A stretch of DNA of 64,000 nucleotides from Paraburkholderia heleia NBRC 101817. GTDB taxonomy: Bacteria; Pseudomonadota; Gammaproteobacteria; Burkholderiales; Burkholderiaceae. The DNA is taken from contig NZ_BBJH01000008.1 in assembly GCF_000739775.1 (NCBI RefSeq), positions 186,001 to 250,000 on the forward strand, written 5' to 3'. How positions within the stretch are numbered: position 1 is the stretch's first letter; each line of letters begins with the position of its first letter. Below the pieces are notes generated by a model. That model searched no databases. It worked only from the letters and a program-made list of their open reading frames with translations, and was not told the origin of the DNA. A program made the translations under genes and the position numbers. Of the stretch, positions 33,760-42,342 are shown piece after piece.

Positions 33760-34683
33760 ATGCAAAATCTCCCTGATCTCGAAGCCTGGGCCATTTTCTT
33801 GCGCGTGGCGGAAACCGGCTCGTTCGCCAAGGCGGCCGAACTGCTCGGCATTTCGCAGCCCACAGTCTCCAAGGCCATCGCCCGCCTCGAAAAAAAACTC
33901 GGCACCATGCTGCTGTACCGCACGACACGCAGGCTCTCGCTCACGCCGACCGGCGAACAGTTGCGCGAGCGCGCGATGCAAGTGCTCGCCGCGGCCGAAG
34001 ACTTCGAAAGCGAAGCATCGGCACTCGCGCTCGAGCCGCACGGCGTCGTGCGCGTGAACGCGCCGATGTCGTTTGGCCTGCGGTATCTCGCGCCGCTGCT
34101 TCCCGAGTTCCTCTCTCGCTACCCCGGCGTCGATGTCGAACTCATGCTCACCGACCATCTGGTCGACATCGTGGCGGGCGGCTTCGATGTCGCGATCCGG
34201 ATTGCCGAACTCAGCGATTCCTCGCTGCGCGCGCGACGCCTGTGCGCCGTGCGCCGTCCGCTCGTCGCGGCGCCCGCCTACCTCGAACAGCACGGACGTC
34301 CCGCGCATCCGCGCGATCTCGAACGGCACGCCATCCTGACCTATACGAACCTGCCGACGCCGGAGTGCTGGCGCTTTCGCCATACGGCGTCCGGCAACGA
34401 ACATGCGGTGCCTGTGCGCGGGCGTATCCGCACCAACAACGCCGACGTCATCGCGCCTGCGCTGCTCGCCGGGCAGGGCATCGCCCTGCAACCGGAGTTT
34501 CTCGTGTGGGACGCGCTGCAGCGCGGCGAACTCGAGCATGTCATGGGCGAGTGGGCGATCGCCGACATCAACGTGAACCTCGTCATGCCCCCCGGCTTCA
34601 TGCGCACCACACGCGTCACGGCATTGATCGACTTCCTCGTGGAACATCTGGCCCATGCACCATGGGCAATGCCCGAGCGCTGA
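33760..34683 (+). CDS. LysR family regulator
   Basis: A 307-residue regulator. The winged HTH (residues 6-65; SFAKAAELLGISQPTVSKAIARLE) is followed by a type 2 periplasmic-binding effector domain from about 95, of the class that ends with LVEHLAHAP. It is divergent from the XapX/amidohydrolase operon across a 145-nt gap, the usual arrangement for LysR and its target. It converges on the YcaC-like gene. Confidence 0.93.
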   Translation: MQNLPDLEAWAIFLRVAETGSFAKAAELLGISQPTVSKAIARLEKKLGTMLLYRTTRRLSLTPTGEQLRERAMQVLAAAEDFESEASALALEPHGVVRVNAPMSFGLRYLAPLLPEFLSRYPGVDVELMLTDHLVDIVAGGFDVAIRIAELSDSSLRARRLCAVRRPLVAAPAYLEQHGRPAHPRDLERHAILTYTNLPTPECWRFRHTASGNEHAVPVRGRIRTNNADVIAPALLAGQGIALQPEFLVWDALQRGELEHVMGEWAIADINVNLVMPPGFMRTTRVTALIDFLVEHLAHAPWAMPER

Positions 34684-34767
34684 CGGCACCTGTCCGCCTG
34701 CGCCTGCCGATGCAGCGTCTTTGCATGAAACGCGCCGCATCGGCATCGGGGGCCGCGAGGAACGCAA

Positions 34768-35454
34768 TTACTTTGCCGGCACTGCCGCAAGCAGCTCGTG
34801 CGGCGCAGCCGTGCGCTGCTGGGCTTTGTGAACCATGGTGTAGGCATAGTCGATGCCCATGCCATAGGCGCCCGAATGCTCCTTCGCAATCGCCATGACC
34901 GCGTCGTACGTTTCGCGGCGGGCCCAGTCGCGCTGCCACTCGAGCATGACCTGTTGCCACGTGACGGGCACGACGCCGGCCTGAACCATGCGCTGCATCG
35001 CGAAGTCGTGCGCATCCTTCGACGTACCGCCGGAAGCGTCAGCCACCATGTAGATTTCGTAGTCGCCTTCGAGCATGGCGCACAACGCGAACGTCGTATT
35101 GCAGACCTCCGTCCAGAGACCCGCCACGACCACCTTCTTTCGGCCGTTCGCCTTGAGTGCATCGCGAACCTTCTGGTCGTCCCACGAGTTCATGGACGTG
35201 CGTTCCAGCAGCTTGTGTTTCGGGAATACGTCGAGCAGTTCGGGGTACGTATAGCCCGAGAAGCTTTCCGTTTCGACCGTGGTGATCGTGGTCGGAACGT
35301 CGAACACCTTGGCCGCCTTGGCAAGCGCGACGACGTTGTTCTTCAGCACCTGGCGGTCGATCGACTGCACACCGAAGGCCATCTGCGGTTGTTGATCGAT
35401 GATGATCAGCTGGCTGTTCTGCGGAGTGAGGACTTCAAGCTTCGGATTGCTCAT
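34768..35454 (-). CDS. Isochorismatase-family hydrolase (YcaC-like)
   Basis: A 228-residue cysteine hydrolase. Asp20 (LIIIDQQPQ) and Cys118 (AGLWTEVCNT) are the catalytic pair of the superfamily; the cis-peptide motif precedes the Cys. Overall sequence matches YcaC, an octameric enzyme of unknown substrate often encoded next to LysR genes and amidohydrolases. It may be part of the same response as the operon at 27.8-33.6 kb, but it is transcribed separately. Confidence 0.9.
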   Translation of the reverse strand: MSNPKLEVLTPQNSQLIIIDQQPQMAFGVQSIDRQVLKNNVVALAKAAKVFDVPTTITTVETESFSGYTYPELLDVFPKHKLLERTSMNSWDDQKVRDALKANGRKKVVVAGLWTEVCNTTFALCAMLEGDYEIYMVADASGGTSKDAHDFAMQRMVQAGVVPVTWQQVMLEWQRDWARRETYDAVMAIAKEHSGAYGMGIDYAYTMVHKAQQRTAAPHELLAAVPAK

Positions 35455-35492
35455 GACTGGTATTTCCTTTCAACCGGGGGAGAAGAGACACT

Positions 35493-35516
35493 ACCTCGCG
35501 GCTATAACCGCGAGGT
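35493..35516. promoter_or_regulatory. Inverted repeat in the leader of the YcaC-like gene
   Basis: Arms ACCTCGCGG and CCGCGAGGT (9 bp) enclose CTATAA, 39 nt upstream of the minus-strand ATG at 35454. The loop on that strand reads TTATAG, which could be a -10 box, so this may be an operator or a leader hairpin. Confidence 0.4.
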
Positions 35517-35600
35517 GACCAAGGTGTATTGCGCTGGCGTTATCGTTTGCCAGCTGCGGTCATTTGACACGCTAAAGAGGACATTCAACAACTAAAAAAT

Positions 35601-35617
35601 GGAATTAATCTAATTCC
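35601..35617. promoter_or_regulatory. AT-rich palindrome, operator candidate
   Basis: GGAATTA and TAATTCC form perfect arms around ATC in an unusually AT-rich patch (about 35580-35680). It lies between the divergent YcaC-like and XapX/antiporter genes and could serve either. Confidence 0.4.
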
Positions 35618-35737
35618 AGAAAATTTACCCTTAAATAATCTGAATACCCTTTTCCCGATTATGAAAATTCGATACCGTTGCGAATAACCAGCCGTGCAGC
35701 CTGTTTCCACGCAGCGGCCGTCAACGAGATTCGTATC

Positions 35738-36013
35738 ATGAAACCGTATATTCTTTCGCTGCTTGCGGGCATCCTTATTGGCGTTGTCTATTACGCAATT
35801 GGCGTGCAGTCTCCGGCTCCGCCCACCATTGCACTGGTGGGGCTGCTAGGCATGCTGGCCGGCGAGCAGATTCTTCCGCTCGCGCGTCGCATGCTCTCGG
35901 GCGACAAGCCGCGCGCGGCGTGGCGCGAAGCAAAATGCGGCCAGCATATGTTCGGCTCGCTGCCGGGCGCTCAAGTATCCGACGCTGCGGCCAGGGACCG
36001 GCAATCATCGTGA
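35738..36013 (+). CDS. XapX domain protein with C-terminal extension
   Basis: A 91-residue protein whose first 50 residues (MKPYILSLLAGILIGVVYYA, then SPAPPTIALVGLLGMLAGEQ) are XapX. About 35 polar residues follow, absent from the 55-residue paralog at 33447-33614. It lies 49 nt before a CPA1 antiporter gene. ATG 35738 is chosen because the family begins there. Function unknown. Confidence 0.8.
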   Translation: MKPYILSLLAGILIGVVYYAIGVQSPAPPTIALVGLLGMLAGEQILPLARRMLSGDKPRAAWREAKCGQHMFGSLPGAQVSDAAARDRQSS

Positions 36014-36062
36014 TGCATCGCCATATACCTGTTCCCGCACTGCCTCACCTGCCGGCACGCGG

Positions 36063-37643
36063 ATGAGCAACGTCGAGCTGTTTCACTACCTGTTGCTGCT
36101 GATCTGTGGCGCGGGCGCGCTAACCTGGCTCGCCGGGCGCGCCTCGATCCCGCCGGCCGTCATGCTGCTGCTGGGCGGCTGCGTAGTCGCCGTCGCCGGC
36201 AAGCGCGTGCCCGACATGGACCCCGACCTGCTGCTCGTGGCCGTGCTGCCGCCACTGCTCATGTCGAGTTCGTTCTACACGGCATGGAAGGAATTCCGTC
36301 AGGAGCTCGCCACCATCGCCTCGCTCGTGCTCGGGGCGGTCGCGTTCACCACCGTTGCCGTTGCGGTGGCCGTACGCGCCTTCAACCCGGACCTGTCCTG
36401 GGCCGCCTGCTTCACGCTCGGCGCAATCGTCTCGCCCCCCGACGCGGTCGCCGCAAAAGCGATTCTCCAGCGCAATCCACTGCCCGCAAGACTTGTCGCC
36501 GTGCTCGAAGGCGAAAGTCTCGTGAATGACGCTTCTGGCCTGCTGCTCTATCAGATGGCCGTTTCCGCCGCGCTGGCGGCCTCTATCACTGCGGCGAGCG
36601 GAACGGGGTTGTTCTTCGCGCTCACGTTGATCGGCGTCGCAGTGGGGCTCGCCTGCGGCCAGGCCATGTGCTGGGTGCTGCCGCGTTTGCGCGATCCGAT
36701 GCTCGGCATCGTCTTGACCTTCGTGATGGCGTGGGCGAGCTACGGCATTGCCGAGGCCGTGCACGGCTCGGGCGTGCTCTCGGTGGTGACCTGCGGGCTC
36801 GTGCTCGGTGTGCGCCAGCACCGGGTATTCGACGCCGACATGCGCATCAAGGCCAGGTCGACATGGGAAGCGATCGTGTTCGTGCTCGACGCGCTCGTCT
36901 TTATCCTGATCGGCCTCGCGTTGCACGGCATTCTCGCGGGCGTGAATCACGAAGGCGCCGTGCTGGCGGCCGGGCTGCATGTCGCGTTGCCGGCGACCGC
37001 GGCGGCCATCGCCGCGCGCCCCGTCTGGGTATTCGCCGCCATCTGGCAGCCAGGCAGGTTGCGCGCAAGGCGCACAGGCGGCCAACCGTGGTCGTTCGCC
37101 GAGGCCGTGGTGCTCAGTTGGGCCGGCATGCGCGGCGTCGTGAGCCTCGCCGCCGCGATTGCGCTGCCCGGCAATTTCCCGGGCCGCGACCTGATCGTGT
37201 TCAGCACCTTCCTGCTCATCATCGCAACGCTCGTCGTGCAGGGCGGCAGCCTTGCGCCGCTCATCCGGCTGCTGAAGCTGCGCCCCGCCGCGCGCCATAC
37301 CATGTCCGAGCACGAGGCGCGCGCACAAACATTCGGTGCGTCTCTTGCCGCGCTCGATGAAATCGGCAAGCGCCCGTCGGATATCGAACGCGCCACGCTG
37401 GAGCGCCTGCTCGCCGAATACCAGGTTCGCGTGAACGCCAACCAGGATGCGCACGCATCCGGCGCCGATCGGGTCGAGCACCGCGCGCGCTTCCTGCGCG
37501 TCGAACTCGAACTGGTCGGCGTGTCGCGCGCGACGCTGCTCGACCTGCACCGCGCCGGCAAAGTGGACGATGCGGTTCTGCATCGCATCGAATCCGAACT
37601 CGATCTCGAAGAGTTGCGGCTGCAACGTCTGCTCGAACCTTGA
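36063..37643 (+). CDS. CPA1 family Na+/H+ antiporter
   Basis: A 526-residue inner-membrane antiporter with about 12 segments in the first 410 residues. VAVLEGESLVNDASGLLLYQ holds the ion-binding Asn-Asp pair, SPPDAVAAKAIL the crossing region and SWAGMRGVVSLAAAIALP the late conserved helix. A cytosolic C-terminal tail of about 110 residues is rich in charged helices and may sense pH. It exchanges protons for sodium or potassium. It is probably co-transcribed with the XapX gene before it. Confidence 0.92.
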   Translation: MSNVELFHYLLLLICGAGALTWLAGRASIPPAVMLLLGGCVVAVAGKRVPDMDPDLLLVAVLPPLLMSSSFYTAWKEFRQELATIASLVLGAVAFTTVAVAVAVRAFNPDLSWAACFTLGAIVSPPDAVAAKAILQRNPLPARLVAVLEGESLVNDASGLLLYQMAVSAALAASITAASGTGLFFALTLIGVAVGLACGQAMCWVLPRLRDPMLGIVLTFVMAWASYGIAEAVHGSGVLSVVTCGLVLGVRQHRVFDADMRIKARSTWEAIVFVLDALVFILIGLALHGILAGVNHEGAVLAAGLHVALPATAAAIAARPVWVFAAIWQPGRLRARRTGGQPWSFAEAVVLSWAGMRGVVSLAAAIALPGNFPGRDLIVFSTFLLIIATLVVQGGSLAPLIRLLKLRPAARHTMSEHEARAQTFGASLAALDEIGKRPSDIERATLERLLAEYQVRVNANQDAHASGADRVEHRARFLRVELELVGVSRATLLDLHRAGKVDDAVLHRIESELDLEELRLQRLLEP

Positions 37644-37696
37644 AGCGCGGCGCCGATGACCGCGGGACTTCAGTCCGGCTTGTCCTTATCCGTTCC

Positions 37697-39418
37697 TCAA
37701 GACGTACTGACTTGCTCCGCGCTCCGCCTTAGCCAGGCATGGATCTGCCCCACCGCCGCTGCCCCATCGCCTACCGCCGAGGCGACGCGCTTCGCCGCGC
37801 CAGAGCGCACGTCGCCAATAGCGAAAAGACCCGGCACGTTCGTCTCCAGCGGGAGGCAGCCCGCGTCGTTGCTGTCCGACTCGCTGCTCACATTCGGCGG
37901 GCCTGTCATGACGAAGCCGTGCGCGTCGAGGTGTACGCCAGTCGATCTCAGCCAGTCGGTCTTCGGATCGGCGCCGATGAAGAGAAATAGATGCCGGGTC
38001 TCGATGGTCTCGCTGCCCGCATCCCGATGCCGGATCCGGACGCGCTCGAGACTTCGGTGGCTCGCTTCCAGCGACGCCAGCGTACAGCCCGCGCAAATCG
38101 AGACGTTGCTCAAGGCACCGATTCGATCGATCAGGTAACGCGACATGGTGGCATCGAGACTGTCTCGACGAATCAGGACGCGCACGCTTCGCGCGAAGTT
38201 GGCGAGAAACACGATAGCCTGCCCCGCCGAATTGCCGCCACCGATCAGCACGATGTCCTGCCCTCTCACGAGACGTGCTTCGATGGGCGATGCCCAGTAG
38301 TAAACCCCTTTATAGTCGAAGCGCTCGAAGCCTGGCACATCGGGCTTGCGGTACGCCGCGCCGCTCGCCGCCACGACCGTTCGCGCCCGGACGCATTGGC
38401 GGTCGGAAAGCGCGAGCGCGAACCTGCCGGACGTGCGCTCGACGCGCTCCACGCCAATCGGAATGGCGACGTGCACGCCGAACTTCAGCGCCTGCTGGAA
38501 GGCGCGCGCTGCGAGTGCCTGCCCCGTGATACCCGTCGGGAAACCGAGGTAGTTCTCGATGCGCGCGCTCGCGCCGGCCTGGCCACCCGGCGCACGCCGA
38601 TCGAACACCACCACCGAGAGTCCTTCCGATGCCGCGTAGACTGCCGCCGCGAGGCCGGCCGGTCCGGCTCCGACGATCGCGACGTCATAGCATTGCGAAG
38701 CGCAGAACGTCGGCACGAGGCCAAGCCGGGTGGCGAGTTCCACTTCGTCCGGCGCGCGAAGGACCGTTCCGTCCGGACAAAACACGAGCGGGAAGTCGTC
38801 GGGCTCCGAGGTGAGCCCAGCAAGCAACCGTACGGCCTCCGAATCATTACGCGCGTCGACCACGGCTGCGGGATACGCGTTACGCCGCAGGAAGCCCTGC
38901 AGGCGCACGAGCCGCGCGTCGTCGCCATAGCCGACGATAATTGGACCGAGTCCCTGTTCGATGAGCCCGAGGCGCCGCAGGATCAACGCACGCATGACGT
39001 GCTCGCCGAGCTGGGCGTCCGCGATGATGAGCGCGCGCAGTTGCTCCGGCTTTAGCACGAGCGTGTCGCAATCGGTTAGCGCAATCGCATCGACGAGAGA
39101 CGGCTTGCCGGTGAGCTGCACCATCTCGCCCATGAAATGCCCGTCATGATGCTCGGTCACTAGCGTGGCGCACCCCTGCGCGTCGCGCGAACAGATGCGC
39201 ACGCGGCCGCTCAGCAGGATATGCAGCCCTTCGGCCACGCGGCCGGTTTCGAAGATCAACGCCCCGGCCTTGAACGCCTTGCGGCCGGCAAAGCGGCTCG
39301 CGCTGCGGATCTGCGCTGGGGAAAGGCAGGGAAACATCTGGTGCTGCCGATGCTCCAGCGAAGAGAACGGGTGGTCGGATTCGGGAGAGTTCGTGCTCAC
39401 GGCGGTGTTCGCGGTCAT
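37697..39418 (-). CDS. Flavoprotein with N-terminal cyclic-nucleotide-binding domain
   Basis: A protein of about 573 residues. A CNB domain (about 25-140; GALIFETGRVAEGLHILLSGRVRI) is followed by a response-like linker and a thioredoxin reductase-like flavin domain from about 245 (VAIVGAGPAGLAAAVYAASEGL; second nucleotide site IVLIGGGNSAGQAIVFLA). The redox CxxC of thioredoxin reductases is absent: the equivalent stretch reads YYWASPIEA. It may pass electrons to a different acceptor or act as a sensor. The start is uncertain; 39472 is an alternative and neither has a ribosome site. Confidence 0.85.
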   Translation of the reverse strand: MTANTAVSTNSPESDHPFSSLEHRQHQMFPCLSPAQIRSASRFAGRKAFKAGALIFETGRVAEGLHILLSGRVRICSRDAQGCATLVTEHHDGHFMGEMVQLTGKPSLVDAIALTDCDTLVLKPEQLRALIIADAQLGEHVMRALILRRLGLIEQGLGPIIVGYGDDARLVRLQGFLRRNAYPAAVVDARNDSEAVRLLAGLTSEPDDFPLVFCPDGTVLRAPDEVELATRLGLVPTFCASQCYDVAIVGAGPAGLAAAVYAASEGLSVVVFDRRAPGGQAGASARIENYLGFPTGITGQALAARAFQQALKFGVHVAIPIGVERVERTSGRFALALSDRQCVRARTVVAASGAAYRKPDVPGFERFDYKGVYYWASPIEARLVRGQDIVLIGGGNSAGQAIVFLANFARSVRVLIRRDSLDATMSRYLIDRIGALSNVSICAGCTLASLEASHRSLERVRIRHRDAGSETIETRHLFLFIGADPKTDWLRSTGVHLDAHGFVMTGPPNVSSESDSNDAGCLPLETNVPGLFAIGDVRSGAAKRVASAVGDGAAAVGQIHAWLRRSAEQVSTS

Positions 39419-39589
39419 ATCGTCTGCGTCGATCAAATGCCGCCTTGAGGGAATGCATACAAGCGCCGGCATGGTGTTCGCTCATCGTGTCACCCTTCGC
39501 CGCGGTGCGCATTAACCAGGACTGAAACGTTCTGAACTCACGTTTGATTTTGGAGCGTGCGACGCGGATCCCGCGAAGCACGCCGTGCC

Positions 39590-40507
39590 TTAACCGGCTT
39601 CCTGCCCCACCCGCGCCTCGAGGAATTGCAGCAAGGCGCGCACCTTGGTCGAATGACGCCGGTTGGGCAGATACGCGGCATAAGCGACGGCGTCGCCGTT
39701 GTGCGGTGTCACGCTCCAGTCGGCGAGGCAGTGCATCAACCGGCCCGCGCGGACATGCTCGTTGACGAGCCACGCGGGCAGGAGCGCCAGCCCCTGGCCG
39801 GCCAGCGCCGCTGCCACCAGCATGTCGAGGTTGTTGGAAATGAGCCGCCCGCGCACATTCGCCTTTTCCTCCAGATCGCCGCGCGCGAACGTCCAGACCT
39901 GGTGCGCGCGGTAACTGCCGCCATACGCGATGCGCAGGCATTCGTGTTCCACGATTTCGCCGGGATGCCGGGGCATGCCCGCGCGTTCGAGATACCCGTG
40001 GCTCGCGACGACAATACGCGGGTTCCCGGCCAACTTCCTCACGATGAGATTGGGATCTGCCGACGGCAACCCGATTCTCACCGCGACGTCGATGCGCTCG
40101 ACAGCAAGGTCTACGAAATGATCGGCAACCACCACGTCGAGCGCGACGCGAGGATACTCGCGCAGATACGCCGTGAGATGCGGCGCGAGCACGACGCGAT
40201 TGTAAACGGATGGCACGGTGATACGCAGCGCGCCAGCCGGCGCGGCGCCGCTGTCGATCACGCTCTCGTCGGCTTCGGCGAGGTCGTCGAGGATCCTCGA
40301 GATCTGCTCCACATATGCCGTGCCCGCTTCGGTCAGACTCACGCGGCGGGTCGTACGCGTGAGCAGCGCCGTGCCGAGCGCGGCTTCGAGGGCGTCCATC
40401 AGGCGCGTGACCGACGACGTCGCCACGCCAAGACGTTGGGCGGCCCTGGCGAAGCCGCCCGCATCGGCGACTTCGAGCAGGGTGTTCAGTGCGAGTAGCT
40501 TGTCCAT
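39590..40507 (-). CDS. LysR family regulator
   Basis: A 305-residue regulator. HTH residues 2-60 (GFARAAQRLGVATSSVTRLMDALE) precede an effector domain from about 88. It is divergent from the MFS/molybdenum dehydrogenase genes across 414 nt and is their likely regulator. ATG 40507 fits the family start; a longer frame to 40585 adds unrelated residues. Confidence 0.9.
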   Translation of the reverse strand: MDKLLALNTLLEVADAGGFARAAQRLGVATSSVTRLMDALEAALGTALLTRTTRRVSLTEAGTAYVEQISRILDDLAEADESVIDSGAAPAGALRITVPSVYNRVVLAPHLTAYLREYPRVALDVVVADHFVDLAVERIDVAVRIGLPSADPNLIVRKLAGNPRIVVASHGYLERAGMPRHPGEIVEHECLRIAYGGSYRAHQVWTFARGDLEEKANVRGRLISNNLDMLVAAALAGQGLALLPAWLVNEHVRAGRLMHCLADWSVTPHNGDAVAYAAYLPNRRHSTKVRALLQFLEARVGQEAG

Positions 40508-40921
40508 GACGGCGATTATGCCAGCGTGATGCGGCTGCAGTCGGTGAATGGCGCCGGCACGCCTCTCTTTTTGCCGTCCGATCATTTCTCGCGACTTTCA
40601 ACGCGGATTCACGGGGGGCACGCAACAATTAACAGCCCGATTCAAGACTTTTCAGGCGCGTCGTGACACGCTTGCAGCGTCACATAGACACGCGGAGCCG
40701 CCGCGGGAGCGACTGCGGCGCGCCTGGAACCTGGGGCCTTGCGTTGCGCACGGCGCAATGGGCGGTTGCGCCGCGGGTGTATTCCGATGCCGTCGCCGAA
40801 TGCCTAATCTCGACGCAACCGACATCGCCCCTTCCGTTCCGGTGTCGCGACGACGGGGACCCGCTGCGCTCGAGTATCGAATCGCCCCCGCCACAGTGAC
40901 TTCATCGTTCAAGGAACCATC
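40508..40921. other. Divergent control region between LysR and MFS genes
   Basis: This 414-base stretch has no supported gene. It must hold the LysR and MFS promoters, but I find no clear -35/-10 pair. AAGGAACC just before 40922 is the MFS ribosome site. Confidence 0.4.
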
Positions 40922-42145
40922 ATGCCCACGCCCTCGAGCACGCTTGGCCACAAGACGCAGGCAATCAAGCTCACCCAGGGACTCATTGCGTTGTTCGCAT
41001 TCAGTTGCGGTGCGATCGTCGCCAACCTGTACTACGCGCAGCCGATCACCGAACTGATCGGCCCGTCGCTGCACATGTCGGCCGGTTCGGCGAGCCTGAT
41101 CGTGTCGCTCACGCAGATCGGCTATGCACTCGGCCTGTTCTTCATCGTGCCACTCGGCGATCTGCTCGAAAACCGCAAGCTCATGATCACAACGGCCCTC
41201 GTGTCGATTGCGAGCCTCGCGGCGGCCTCGCTCGCGCACTCTCCCGGCGGGTTCCTCGCCCTCTCGCTGCTGATCGGCTTCAGCTCCGTCGCCGTGCAGA
41301 TCCTCATTCCGCTCGCGGCACACCTTGCGCCCGATCACGCGCGCGGCCGCATTGTCGGAACGATCATGAGCGGCCTGCTGCTCGGCATCCTGCTCGCGCG
41401 CCCGCTCGCAAGCGTCGTCGCCGATCATTTCGGCTGGCGCTTCGTGTTCGCCGCCGCGGCAGTGCTCATGGCGCTCGTCACGGCCATCCTCGCGCTGACC
41501 ATTCCACGCCGCCAGCCCGAGCATCAGGCGTCCTATTTCGCGCTCATCGGGTCGCTGCTGGACCTCGTGCGCACCATGCCGGTGCTGCGCCACCGCGCCT
41601 TCTATCAAGGGCTGATGTTCGCCTCGTTCAGCCTGTTCTGGACCGCCGTGCCCATCGAACTCACTCGCCACTATGGCCTCTCGCAGTCCGCGATCGCAGT
41701 CTTCGCGCTGGTCGGCGCCATCGGCGCGACGTCCGCGCCGGTCGCCGGCCGCCTCGCCGATGCGGGCCACTCCGTGCGGGCCACGTTCATCGCCTTGATC
41801 GCTGCCGCGCTGGCCTGCACGCCCGCGCTGATTCATCCCGCGTTCGGCGTATACGGTCTCGTCGTCACGGGCATCGTGCTGGACTTCGCCGTACAGATGA
41901 ACATGGTCCTCGGGCAGCGGGAAATCTACGCGCTTCACGCGCCGAGCCGCGGCCGTCTCAACGCGCTCTACATGACGAGCATCTTCGTCGGTGGCGCGAT
42001 CGGCTCGGCGCTGGCGAGCACGCTGTATGAACACGGCGGCTGGGCGCTCGTCGCGGGCGTCGCGCTGGCTTTCCCGCTCGTCTCGTTCGTCCATTTTCTG
42101 CTCGTGGGCCGCCCGCATGCGCGCGCGAACGCGAGCACGCCTTGA
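40922..42145 (+). CDS. MFS transporter, drug/metabolite efflux type
   Basis: A 407-residue 12-segment carrier. NLYYAQPITELIGPSLHMS at the first segment and the loop GDLLENRKLMI are typical of the YajR/arabinose-efflux-like MFS group common in Burkholderia. AAGGAA precedes the ATG. It lies between the LysR gene and the molybdenum dehydrogenase genes in the same direction as the latter, so it may export an aldehyde, acid or aromatic related to that enzyme. Confidence 0.9.
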   Translation: MPTPSSTLGHKTQAIKLTQGLIALFAFSCGAIVANLYYAQPITELIGPSLHMSAGSASLIVSLTQIGYALGLFFIVPLGDLLENRKLMITTALVSIASLAAASLAHSPGGFLALSLLIGFSSVAVQILIPLAAHLAPDHARGRIVGTIMSGLLLGILLARPLASVVADHFGWRFVFAAAAVLMALVTAILALTIPRRQPEHQASYFALIGSLLDLVRTMPVLRHRAFYQGLMFASFSLFWTAVPIELTRHYGLSQSAIAVFALVGAIGATSAPVAGRLADAGHSVRATFIALIAAALACTPALIHPAFGVYGLVVTGIVLDFAVQMNMVLGQREIYALHAPSRGRLNALYMTSIFVGGAIGSALASTLYEHGGWALVAGVALAFPLVSFVHFLLVGRPHARANASTP

Positions 42146-42228
42146 CCGGTCTGCCGCGCCCCTGACCCGGTGCGCGGCACGTTGCTGACCGATGCCCGGC
42201 CGTCTCATCCGCTTCAGGAATCCTGACC

Positions 42229-42342
42229 ATGTCCTACTTGCTGAGCCACGCCGAGACATCCAGCTTCGCGCCCATGCGGCGCGCGCGAGCGGGCGCGACG
42301 ACCCGGGCCGCGCATGCGGTCGCGCAGCGGGAGCCTTCATGA
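42229..42342 (+). CDS. Possible 37-residue peptide coupled to the cytochrome c gene
   Basis: MSYLLSHAETSSFAPMRRAR then an Ala/Arg-rich end. AGGAA lies 9 nt before the ATG, and the stop overlaps the cytochrome ATG (ATGA), the arrangement used elsewhere in this operon. I do not recognise it. It could be a leader peptide for translational coupling or chance. Confidence 0.3.
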   Translation: MSYLLSHAETSSFAPMRRARAGATTRAAHAVAQREPS

